Shown here in pieces: positions 14,855 to 20,937 of a DNA stretch of 64,000 nucleotides; position 1 is the first letter of the stretch, and each line of letters starts with the position of its first letter. The notes beneath the pieces are model-generated. The model was not told where the DNA came from, searched no databases, and worked only from the letters and a program-made list of their open reading frames with translations. Source of the DNA: Nodosilinea sp. FACHB-131. GTDB taxonomy: Bacteria; Cyanobacteriota; Cyanobacteriia; Phormidesmidales; Phormidesmidaceae. The stretch covers positions 84,909-148,908 of the forward strand of contig NZ_JACJOF010000003.1 in NCBI RefSeq assembly GCF_014695395.1. The letters run 5' to 3'. The translations under genes were made by a program, and so were the position numbers.

Positions 14855-14888
14855 GACCTTTCACGAGTTTTCACGAGGCTTTCATGAG
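14849..14888. promoter_or_regulatory. Four helically phased TCAYGA boxes at the start of the minus-strand operon
   Basis: TCATGA at 14851, TCACGA at 14861, TCACGA at 14871 and TCATGA at 14882 lie 10, 10 and 11 bases apart, each within a TTTTCAYGA-type context. The first box overlaps the ATG of the helix-turn-helix gene (14854). Spacing by one helical turn places all four on one DNA face, as expected for cooperative repressor binding or DNA bending. Confidence 0.55.
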
Positions 14889-14959
14889 ACTAGTTATAGC
14901 CCATAAAGTATTCCATTTGCAACCCAAGTGGAATCTACTCCGGGTGGTTAGGATAGAAT

Positions 14960-14974
14960 TACGGTCGTACCGTA
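14960..14974. promoter_or_regulatory. Perfect inverted repeat upstream of the ribbon-helix-helix gene
   Basis: TACGGT, a three-base spacer CGT, then ACCGTA form a perfect 15-base palindrome 19 bases before the ATG at 14993. A -10-like TAGAAT lies at 14954-14959. The product of the downstream gene looks like a ribbon-helix-helix regulator, so this is a likely autoregulatory operator. Confidence 0.5.
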
Positions 14975-14992
14975 TGATTTTGGAGTCCCTGA

Positions 14993-15340
14993 ATGGCCGA
15001 ACTTATGCCTCCTGCTAGCAACGCCGACAACCTAGAGAAGCGTTCCGTAGCATTGCCGCCCGCGCTGTGGCAAGCCTGCGAAGAATTTGCCGCAGCCAAT
15101 GGGGAGAAATTATCGGAGGTCTATCGGCGAGTCGTAACGCTGGGGGTATCGGCTGAACGAGAGCGGCGCACGGCTGACCTGAGCTATGAGAATAAATATC
15201 TGGTCAATGAACGACTCAAGGCAAAGCGAGGCGGGGCAGTTGAGGCAATACGAAAGCTTGAGGTGTCCCTCAATGAAGCAACCTCGATCGGAGAGCTGCA
15301 AGCTGCGATCGCAGCGCTCAGGCTTTGGCTGAGCGAATAA
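14993..15340 (+). CDS. Ribbon-helix-helix family transcriptional regulator
   Basis: Residues about 17-55 (KRSVALPPALWQACEEF, then NGEKLSEVYRRVVTLGV) show the RHH pattern: a short strand with alternating basic and hydrophobic residues, helix A, a GxK/S turn and helix B. The remaining 60 residues are a charged helical tail for oligomerisation. Proteins of this size and pattern act as repressors or plasmid-copy/partition regulators. It diverges from the 14854 operon across 138 bases that hold the TCAYGA boxes and the TACGGT palindrome. It probably controls itself and perhaps the divergent operon. Confidence 0.6.
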   Translation: MAELMPPASNADNLEKRSVALPPALWQACEEFAAANGEKLSEVYRRVVTLGVSAERERRTADLSYENKYLVNERLKAKRGGAVEAIRKLEVSLNEATSIGELQAAIAALRLWLSE

Positions 15341-15394
15341 CGCCACCCCATACCGCGATCGATACAATAGGAACATCGCCTAGGTGTTCCGCTC

Positions 15395-16120
15395 ATGACC
15401 TCGATCGCTGGCATCATTCGCACACGGCAGCAGACCTACCTTAAGAAATCGACGGCTAACTCTAGCGACCTCGGCGACAATGCAAAGGTGCTGCTGCCCG
15501 CCAATACGGAGCTACGGATCAAAGCCGTGAGCGACACCCTACAGCAGGGCCATTTCCTGGTCACGCTCGATCGCAACATCGAGGTCGAGGACGGCAGCGC
15601 CAGCTACAACACCTTTTATGTCTACGCTCACCCCAGCCAGTGGGAAGTGTTGGAGGATAACAGGCCCGCGCCGACCGATACGCCTGTGGTGCCGCTGCGG
15701 GGGCCAGTGATCAAAGTGCCGGGTCGTGGCATTATCGCCCTCAGCGCGCCGATACAGTCGCAGTCGCCATTTCTGACATGGGCTGAGGCCACAGCCAATG
15801 GCAGCCGCATTCCTGAGTCGATCGCAGTGGTGAATGGCATTGAGGCGATCGCGCTGAAGTTGAAGCCGGTGCGCGAGAAGTTTGGGCCGATGCGCTTGAC
15901 CTCCTGGTATCGACCTCCGCAGGTGAACAGGGCCGTGGGTGGGGCGTCGCAGTCGATGCACCTGCGGGGGCATGCCGTAGACATTGCGCCGGTCAATGGC
16001 AACGTTCACGATTTTCAGGAATGGTGCGTGGCCAATTGGCACGGAGGCATCGGCACTGGGGCGCATAAGGGTTTCGTGCACCTAGACGCGAGAAATTTTC
16101 GCTCGGTATGGTCGTACTAG
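15395..16120 (+). CDS. M15-family peptidase (D-Ala-D-Ala carboxypeptidase-like), phage endolysin candidate
   Basis: The 241-residue protein has an N-terminal SH3-like beta domain (about 1-88; YLKKSTANSSDLGDNAKVLL) and a linker. A C-terminal M15 domain starts near residue 125 (FLTWAEATANGSRIPES). The zinc site is formed by His189 and Asp196 in SMHLRGHAVDIAP and by His229 in GFVHLD; LTSWYRPPQVN precedes them as expected. Similar SH3-plus-M15 proteins occur in cyanobacteria and their phages and cut peptidoglycan stem peptides. Here it probably releases virions or remodels the wall for entry. There is no signal peptide, which fits holin-dependent export. Confidence 0.75.
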   Translation: MTSIAGIIRTRQQTYLKKSTANSSDLGDNAKVLLPANTELRIKAVSDTLQQGHFLVTLDRNIEVEDGSASYNTFYVYAHPSQWEVLEDNRPAPTDTPVVPLRGPVIKVPGRGIIALSAPIQSQSPFLTWAEATANGSRIPESIAVVNGIEAIALKLKPVREKFGPMRLTSWYRPPQVNRAVGGASQSMHLRGHAVDIAPVNGNVHDFQEWCVANWHGGIGTGAHKGFVHLDARNFRSVWSY

Positions 16121-16158
16121 GCTGAGCCAAGCTGCGATCGAGATGGTAGAATCATTAC

Positions 16159-16177
16159 GAGGCTAAGCACGAGCCTC
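16159..16177 (+). terminator. Short hairpin after the peptidase gene
   Basis: GAGGCT (16159-16164) and AGCCTC (16172-16177) form a six-pair stem with a seven-base loop, 39 bases after the peptidase stop. It is followed by TCCTTGTTTGG, not a strong T run, so termination would be weak. Confidence 0.35.
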
Positions 16178-16253
16178 TCCTTGTTTGGCTATCCCGCGTT
16201 ACCTCTTCCTGGCCCTAGGAAAGTTTGGAGAGAGGAAACCGGGCGGTTCAACT

Positions 16254-16302
16254 AAAAAAACTGACAGGCCCTGGGTGTTAGCGCACCTGGGGCTTTGTTT
16301 TA
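16254..16302. terminator. Bidirectional rho-independent terminator
   Basis: GCCCTGGGTG (16268-16277) pairs with CACCTGGGGC (16284-16293), with two G-T pairs, around a six-base loop. On the plus side TTTGTTTTA follows. On the minus side a run of seven T (16254-16260) follows after seven bases. It lies between convergent units (peptidase gene and 16891 operon). Confidence 0.65.
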
Positions 16303-16303
16303 T

Positions 16304-16891
16304 CTACCCATCCAGATTAATCCTCACACCTGGGCCACCATCCAACGATCGCGCCACCACCGTCCCATGCACCTTAGGCGCAGACAGCCCGGCAGATTTC
16401 ATCGCGATCCCAAGTTGCAGTTCCCAATTCACATCGATCGCGCTTTGATAGGCGAGCGGTTGAGCCAGCACTGTCAGCACCTTGCGCACGTTCAGATCGC
16501 GGCGGGATTGTTGCCCTTGTAGGTCGGCGGTCGCGGCATAGAGTGTGTCGTAGTCGAATAGGCCATTGCGATCGGGCCAATGGCTGGCAGCGGCAATGGT
16601 CACCTGGTGAGTATGCCGTTCTTTGGTGCGGGCCATCCCCTCCAAGTGATCGACACAAATGTGACAGTCCTGGGTGTCTGTCCCAACGCCACGCACCGGC
16701 AGCCAGATGATCGTGCCTACATCCCTGGGGCATTGATCAGGGTTGCGCTTCACTAGCAGAATGATGCCCTTACCCTCGACCCGGTGAGTGTGGATCGTTT
16801 CGTAGGGCTTCTGCTTAACCTCGCCTTCGTGATACCAGCCTACAGACACGATCCACTGCTGGATCGCTGTGAGGATTCTATTCAAGAGCAC
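16304..16891 (-). CDS. Hypothetical phage-element protein
   Basis: The 195-residue product has an N-terminal helix (LLNRILTAIQQWIVSVGWY) and a beta-rich middle (GKGIILLVKRN; GTIIWLPVRGVG). A segment with HICVDHLEGMARTKERHTHQ is rich in His. The C-terminus is again mixed (LGIAMKSAGLSAP; VARSLDGGPGVRINLDG). The general plan of a short N-terminal helix and small beta domain is seen in minor tail and head-completion proteins, but I recognise no family. It follows the 177-residue gene after ten bases and ends at a terminator, so the two form a unit. Confidence 0.45.
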   Translation of the reverse strand: MLLNRILTAIQQWIVSVGWYHEGEVKQKPYETIHTHRVEGKGIILLVKRNPDQCPRDVGTIIWLPVRGVGTDTQDCHICVDHLEGMARTKERHTHQVTIAAASHWPDRNGLFDYDTLYAATADLQGQQSRRDLNVRKVLTVLAQPLAYQSAIDVNWELQLGIAMKSAGLSAPKVHGTVVARSLDGGPGVRINLDG

Positions 16892-16901
16892 GGGCGGTGC
16901 C

Positions 16902-17435
16902 TCACTGGGCGTCAGGGTAGTGAGATAAAAAATGCTCGACTAATGCCGGTTCAGACCAGCACATATTGGCCCGCTGCTCCAAGGTCATCCTGGCGTCAAC
17001 GAGGCTCATAGGCAGGCGATACCCCTTTTGAGTTCTGCAACTCACCCAACAATTCACCACCTGGAATAGGGAAGTGAGTTGGTCTTCAGGGATCGATCGC
17101 TGGTAGTAGCCGTCGAGAATTAATGCAACCTGATCCATGCCGCTGTGGCGAGCAATGCGGGCGCTGAGTAGCTGCCACACTTTGATCGCACCCAATTCGG
17201 TAGGCCTGTCTGTACGCTGAGCCAGCACGTCACCTGACAGGTACAGTGCCCCCATGTTCTTGAGGTACGCCGCCACCTCCAAATCGCGCAGGCTGTGGTC
17301 TTCGACGTGAATGATCGCGCCATAGTCCCGCAACGCCGCGCTGAGCTGCTGCGACTCATCGGCCAGCCACGCCGCCTTAGCCGAGAGCATCCCGTGCAGA
17401 ACCCCGATGAAGTGCCTATAACTGGGATGACTCAT
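16902..17435 (-). CDS. Hypothetical phage-element protein (177 aa)
   Basis: I use the ATG at 17435 (MSHPSYRHF). The frame is open much further upstream, but that part runs through an inverted repeat and translates into low-complexity sequence. The product is helix-rich (LSAKAAWLADESQQLSAALRDYG; IKVWQLLSARIARHSGMDQVAL) and has three cysteines. No domain recognised. It is the first gene of a two-gene minus-strand unit whose promoter region contains the large nested palindrome at 17541-17674. Confidence 0.45.
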   Translation of the reverse strand: MSHPSYRHFIGVLHGMLSAKAAWLADESQQLSAALRDYGAIIHVEDHSLRDLEVAAYLKNMGALYLSGDVLAQRTDRPTELGAIKVWQLLSARIARHSGMDQVALILDGYYQRSIPEDQLTSLFQVVNCWVSCRTQKGYRLPMSLVDARMTLEQRANMCWSEPALVEHFLSHYPDAQ

Positions 17436-17540
17436 TGGGGCTGTGCCGTGCGTGGAATGATTCTTAGATTCTAGTCGCTGCCCACCGCATGAACACGGGC
17501 GCTGTGCCAGGTAGCGGTGCGATCGCGCTGTCTTGGTGGA

Positions 17541-17674
17541 GGGTGCAGGGGGTGCGAGGGGTGCAGGCCAAAAAAACTCAAAAAAAGTGGGTGATCGCAC
17601 TCCAAAAAAATGGAATGCGATCACACGAAAAAAATCGCATTTCGACCCCTGCACTCCCCGCACCCCCTGCACCC
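17541..17674. repeat. Large nested inverted repeat, 134 bases
   Basis: The outer arms 17541-17567 (GGGTGCAGGGGGTGCGAGGG and onward) and 17648-17674 are near-perfect inverted copies of 27 bases. Inside lie A-rich stretches. At the centre GTGATCGCA (17591-17599) pairs with TGCGATCAC (17616-17624), with four further pairs toward an A loop. The repeat lies in the 286-base gap between divergent transcription units. It could form a cruciform or a long structured RNA. I see no gene in it. Confidence 0.65.
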
Positions 17675-17721
17675 ATGCTGAATACTGAGTGCAATTATTC
17701 CAAGACCGATACACTTAAGGG

Positions 17722-18096
17722 GTGTCACCCCTGATCGCAATGCCCGACGAACTGCGCCAGATGATCGAGCGACTTGAACAAGATTTCAGGGCCATGGCCG
17801 ATCGCGTCAACGACCTGGAGCACAGCTATCTGGCGATGAGAAAGCGGGTGCCGGTGCCGCTGATTATCCCGGTGCGGTCTGCCACTAAGATCGCCCTGGT
17901 GGTCACCTCAGCCTTGACTGTGATCGCGCTGGCACTAGTTATTTCGCCGCAGAGCATCACGGTGGGTGGGGTGCTGTATAACTGGCCTGGAATTTCGGCT
18001 GAGGCGATCGCGACCTTGGGGGCAGGCGTAGGTTTGTGGATCACGGTGAGGGAGCATCTGAAGGATAAAAGTGACTATAAGGACAAAGGCGATTGA
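17722..18096 (+). CDS. Small membrane protein with N-terminal coiled coil
   Basis: The frame starts with a GTG; an ATG at codon 7 (MPDELRQMIERLEQDF) is the alternative. Residues 8-42 form a coiled coil. There are two hydrophobic segments (about 55-78 VRSATKIALVVTSALTVIALALVI and 88-112) and a charged tail (KDKSDYKDKGD). The topology would allow a holin or a small sensor accessory. Its stop overlaps the next start by four bases (TTGA), so it is co-translated with the EAL protein, which argues for a signalling or membrane-partner role at least as much as for a holin. Confidence 0.45.
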   Translation: MSPLIAMPDELRQMIERLEQDFRAMADRVNDLEHSYLAMRKRVPVPLIIPVRSATKIALVVTSALTVIALALVISPQSITVGGVLYNWPGISAEAIATLGAGVGLWITVREHLKDKSDYKDKGD

Positions 18097-19466
18097 TCCC
18101 TCTACATTTCGTCAGCAACGGCGCGATCGCACTGTCCTACCTATGGATCGGCGGCGTGCTGCTCCTGCTATCGTCGCAGCTGTACCGTCCTGGCTTTAGG
18201 CTGATTTATTGGGTGATGGCGGCATTCATCCTTAGCTGCGGCTTTGGACACTTCCTTGAGGCGACAAATAACCCTTGGGCAATGGCATGGCACCCTGTCA
18301 CAGCCGTGGTGAGTCTGAGCAGTGCCGCCATAATCAGCCGCTATCGCCCCTACCTGGCCAAGGTGGCGGCGGCTGACAACCTCAATGAAACCATCCTCGA
18401 TTCCATGGCTCAGCCCCTGGTTTTGGTGCAGGTGGAGGCTGATGATTTACGGGTGGCCTACCAGAACCCCGCCGCAGTTGCAGGCCTTGGGCGCGACATG
18501 ACGGGGCAGCTATTGGGCGAGGCGCTACCCAGCCACAAGACGTCGCAGGGTGAAGGGCGATCGCTGCTCGACACCTACATCGACGTGGCCCAGCGAGGCG
18601 CGGTAGAGGAATTCGACGCCTATTACCCTGGTGATGGCATCGAAGGCTGGTACAGGGTCAAGGCACTGCCCGCTGGCCCAGGGCAGGCGCTGATCGCATG
18701 GGCCGATATCAGCGACGAGCGGGTGAGCCTTGAGGCGCAGCTGTTCCTCAACGAGATCCAGCGGGCGATTCTGGAGCGAGAGTTCGTGCTGCACTATCAA
18801 CCCATCATCGATCTGAGTACGGGCGCGATCGCGGGGTACGAAGCTTTGGTTCGCTGGCTTGGTCAAGACGGCACCATACGCTATCCTGACGAGTTCCTAG
18901 GGGCGATCGAGCGGACTGCCTTGATGCCAGCGCTGTGTTACCTGGTGGCCGAGCTGGCCTGCGAAGAATTGCAGTCGTGGGCAGGGACCGATCGCGAGGG
19001 CCTGCACATGGCGATCAACCTATCGCCCTTGACGGTGGGAGAGGTGGACTTCGAGAGTAGGTTTAACTCGGTGCTCGATCGCTTTGTGATTAGACGGCAG
19101 CAGCTGCGGTTAGAGATTACCGAACGGGACGCGCTTGAAGAGCCGGTTATTTTCAAGGTGCAGCGGCTGCGGCAAATTGGCCACGGCATCTCGATTGATG
19201 ACTTCGGCACTGGGGTCAGCAACATTATGACCCTGAGAGATTACCCGGCAGACCAGCTCAAGATCGATCGCAGTTTTATAACTAACTTGCTGACCAATTC
19301 TCAAGATCAGGATATTGTAAAAACGATTGTGGTCCTGGCTGGATCGTTCGGCCTTGAGATTGTGGCCGAGGGCGTGGAGGATGCTGCGACGGCGCAATGG
19401 CTGGGCAGCGCAGGCGTGCAGTATGGGCAGGGGTTTTACTGGTCTAAGGCTGTGCCGCTGAAATAA
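18093..19466 (+). CDS. Ethylene-receptor-like sensor with PAS and c-di-GMP phosphodiesterase (EAL) domain
   Basis: The start codon is a TTG in a four-base overlap. Residues 8-90 form three membrane helices. They match the pattern of the ETR1 ethylene-binding domain, including FILSCGFGH with Cys49 and His53 in the C-x3-H spacing that binds Cu(I) in ETR1, and TAVVSL before helix three ends. A PAS-like segment (about 100-205) follows. The EAL domain spans about 222-450: EAL at 250-252, Asn309, Glu341, Asp369/Asp370 in DDFGTG, Lys390 and Glu426/Glu429. All metal and catalytic positions appear kept, so c-di-GMP hydrolysis is expected. The ETR1 Asp of helix one appears to be Asn here (by-eye alignment). 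It is the last gene before tRNA-His. Confidence 0.75.
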   Translation: MIPLHFVSNGAIALSYLWIGGVLLLLSSQLYRPGFRLIYWVMAAFILSCGFGHFLEATNNPWAMAWHPVTAVVSLSSAAIISRYRPYLAKVAAADNLNETILDSMAQPLVLVQVEADDLRVAYQNPAAVAGLGRDMTGQLLGEALPSHKTSQGEGRSLLDTYIDVAQRGAVEEFDAYYPGDGIEGWYRVKALPAGPGQALIAWADISDERVSLEAQLFLNEIQRAILEREFVLHYQPIIDLSTGAIAGYEALVRWLGQDGTIRYPDEFLGAIERTALMPALCYLVAELACEELQSWAGTDREGLHMAINLSPLTVGEVDFESRFNSVLDRFVIRRQQLRLEITERDALEEPVIFKVQRLRQIGHGISIDDFGTGVSNIMTLRDYPADQLKIDRSFITNLLTNSQDQDIVKTIVVLAGSFGLEIVAEGVEDAATAQWLGSAGVQYGQGFYWSKAVPLK

Positions 19467-19525
19467 TCTTGACCTGATTTAGGCCCAGATTTAGGCAACA
19501 ACTTTTGACTAACTGCTGAAAGAAG

Positions 19526-19599
19526 GGCGGATGATGGGGCTCGAACCCACGAATGGTGGAATCACAATCCACTGCCTTAACCACTTGGCTACACCCGCC
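19526..19599 (-). tRNA. trnH: tRNA-His(GUG)
   Basis: The 74-base minus-strand sequence folds as a cloverleaf. The acceptor stem is GGCGGGTG/CATCCGCC including the extra G-1:C73 pair specific to tRNA-His. The D arm is GCCAAGTGGTTAAGGC, the anticodon arm GTGGATTGTGATTCCAC has anticodon GTG, and the T arm holds GTTCGAG. CCA is not encoded. Its 3' end points to the phage-like element, so it is the likely attachment site. Confidence 0.95.
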
Positions 19600-19813
19600 G
19601 TATTCGCGATACTTAATATAGCATCGATGATTACCTCAATGCCACGCCTGGGCTAACTTTTGTTTTGAAGGTTTCCAAAGCTGAGAGACCGTAGCGTAAA
19701 GCCACTTAGAAGCACCTGGGGAGAGTGGTATTCCCTCCTGGGAGGGTGGCTGTTTTTGCATTTAGGCAGCAAGGTTGTGCCGTATTGGGGTTTATCTGTC
19801 TTTGGGGTTTGCC

Positions 19814-20554
19814 ATGCCGGTTTCAATCATCATCCCCACCTGGAATGAAGCGGCCTGTCTGGGCCGTACTCTAAATGTGTTGCAGGGTCTTAACCCACCC
19901 CCACGCGAAATCTTATTGGTGGATGGGGGCAGCCGCGATCGCACCCTAGCGATCGCCCATGCCTGGGCCGATCGCTTGCCGTTGATAGTGCTCCAGGCTC
20001 CTGCGCGGGGGCGATCGGTGCAGATGAACTGGGGCGCTGCTGCTGCCAAGGGCGACGTGCTCTGCTTTCTTCACGCTGACACCCTCATCCCCGACGACCT
20101 AGTACAGGTAGTAGAAAGCACCCTGGCCAACCCGAAGGTGGCAGGCGGCGGATTTATTTCTTTGATGGCCGGGCCGCAAAAAACCCGCTGGGGCATTTCG
20201 CTGCACAATGCCCTCAAAACTTACTACGCGCCGCTGCTGTTTCGGCCTCATTTATTTATACGCGGGCTGCGCCTGCTGTTTGGTGACCAGGTCATATTCT
20301 GCCGCCGGGTCGATTTTATTACCTGTGGCGGGTTCGACCCTGCCTTGCCGATTATGGAAGAAGCTGACCTGTGCCTAAAGCTTTGCCGCCGGGGCCGCCT
20401 GTGCCAGCTTAGTCGAGTTGTTCACTCCTCAGACCGGCGGGTAGCGGCCTGGGGAACTTTAAAAGCCAATGCCATCTACTTAATGATCGGGGTGCTGTGG
20501 GGCATCGGGGTGCCCGCTACCACCCTAAAGCGATTTTATGAGGAGGTTCGCTAA
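19814..20554 (+). CDS. Glycosyltransferase family 2, TIGR04283 type (rSAM/selenodomain-associated transferase 2)
   Basis: The start is the ATG 19814 (MPVSIIIPTWNEAACLGRTL); a GTG-like upstream extension lacks family similarity. The protein has the GT2 fold: ILLVDGGSRDRTLAIA, the nucleotide-sugar site FLHADTLIPDDL with the HAD triad characteristic of TIGR04283, and FGDQVIFCRR. A C-terminal hydrophobic segment follows (NAIYLMIGVLWGIG). This family is often found with radical SAM or selenium-related genes and with TIGR04282, which occurs at 28685-29335 here. It probably transfers a sugar or sugar-like group to a small acceptor. Confidence 0.8.
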   Translation: MPVSIIIPTWNEAACLGRTLNVLQGLNPPPREILLVDGGSRDRTLAIAHAWADRLPLIVLQAPARGRSVQMNWGAAAAKGDVLCFLHADTLIPDDLVQVVESTLANPKVAGGGFISLMAGPQKTRWGISLHNALKTYYAPLLFRPHLFIRGLRLLFGDQVIFCRRVDFITCGGFDPALPIMEEADLCLKLCRRGRLCQLSRVVHSSDRRVAAWGTLKANAIYLMIGVLWGIGVPATTLKRFYEEVR

Positions 20555-20897
20555 GGTTGGCGAACGAGTAGACCCTTCAAGCCGTTTGTATAAAACAGCT
20601 TCATTCAATAGCCACTGCACTTGAGCCACCGATCAATCCAACCGGCAAGAATCAAGGTGGTGCATGGTGTATGGCGATCGCGATCGAAAGTAAGACAGAC
20701 CGTCCTCGCTCTGGCGACCACAAATTTCTAATTCGCCAGGCCTGAAATCAACCGCCATACAACCATTTCCACGGCTTGGCTAACGCGAAAGAACTTTTTT
20801 GCTGGAGATACGTAAAGTTTTTTAACGCATTTCCGGATTTAAATCTGCTTCACAAAGTTATGCGTAGTTGGCATGAAAACCTTACCCAGCAGGGTTG

Positions 20898-20916
20898 ACT
20901 TGAACCTCGTTCAAGT
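20898..20916. promoter_or_regulatory. Perfect inverted repeat in the 383-base spacer upstream of the DUF4394 gene
   Basis: ACTTGAAC, CTC, GTTCAAGT forms a perfect 19-base palindrome 21 bases before the ATG at 20938, with AGGAG between them. The rest of 20555-20937 shows no gene; it is A+T-richer near 20790-20870, where a promoter is likely. The palindrome is an operator candidate. Confidence 0.4.
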
Positions 20917-20937
20917 GCCCGGCATAGGAGCGTTTGC

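Larger units (their letters stand above)
1..19545. mobile_element. Integrated phage-like element, left end outside window, right end at tRNA-His
   Basis: Virion genes (scaffold, decoration, capsid, adaptor, fibres, spike) are followed by a minus-strand ATPase/membrane operon, a ribbon-helix-helix regulator, a peptidase and accessory genes. The run stops at the 3' end of a tRNA-His gene, and chromosomal genes follow. A tRNA 3' end facing the element is the usual bacterial attachment site for tyrosine-integrase elements; I infer that attR is within or just left of 19526-19545. No integrase, terminase, portal or tape-measure gene is visible; the first three may lie left of the window. HIP1 sites run through the whole element, so it has been in cyanobacterial hosts for a long time. 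The exact right border is inferred. Confidence 0.75.

Noticed and set aside
17489..17734. Plus-strand frame of 81 codons through the nested palindrome
   Set aside because: It runs through the inverted repeat and A-rich stretches, gives low-complexity sequence and lacks a ribosome site.
17722..18096. Holin assignment for the small two-helix membrane protein
   Set aside because: Size and helices allow it, but the tight coupling to the EAL gene and distance from the M15 gene make it uncertain, so I left it as a membrane protein.
19733..19760. Terminator at CCCTCCTGGGAGGG before the TIGR04283 gene
   Set aside because: The loop between the arms would be two bases, too short for a stable hairpin.
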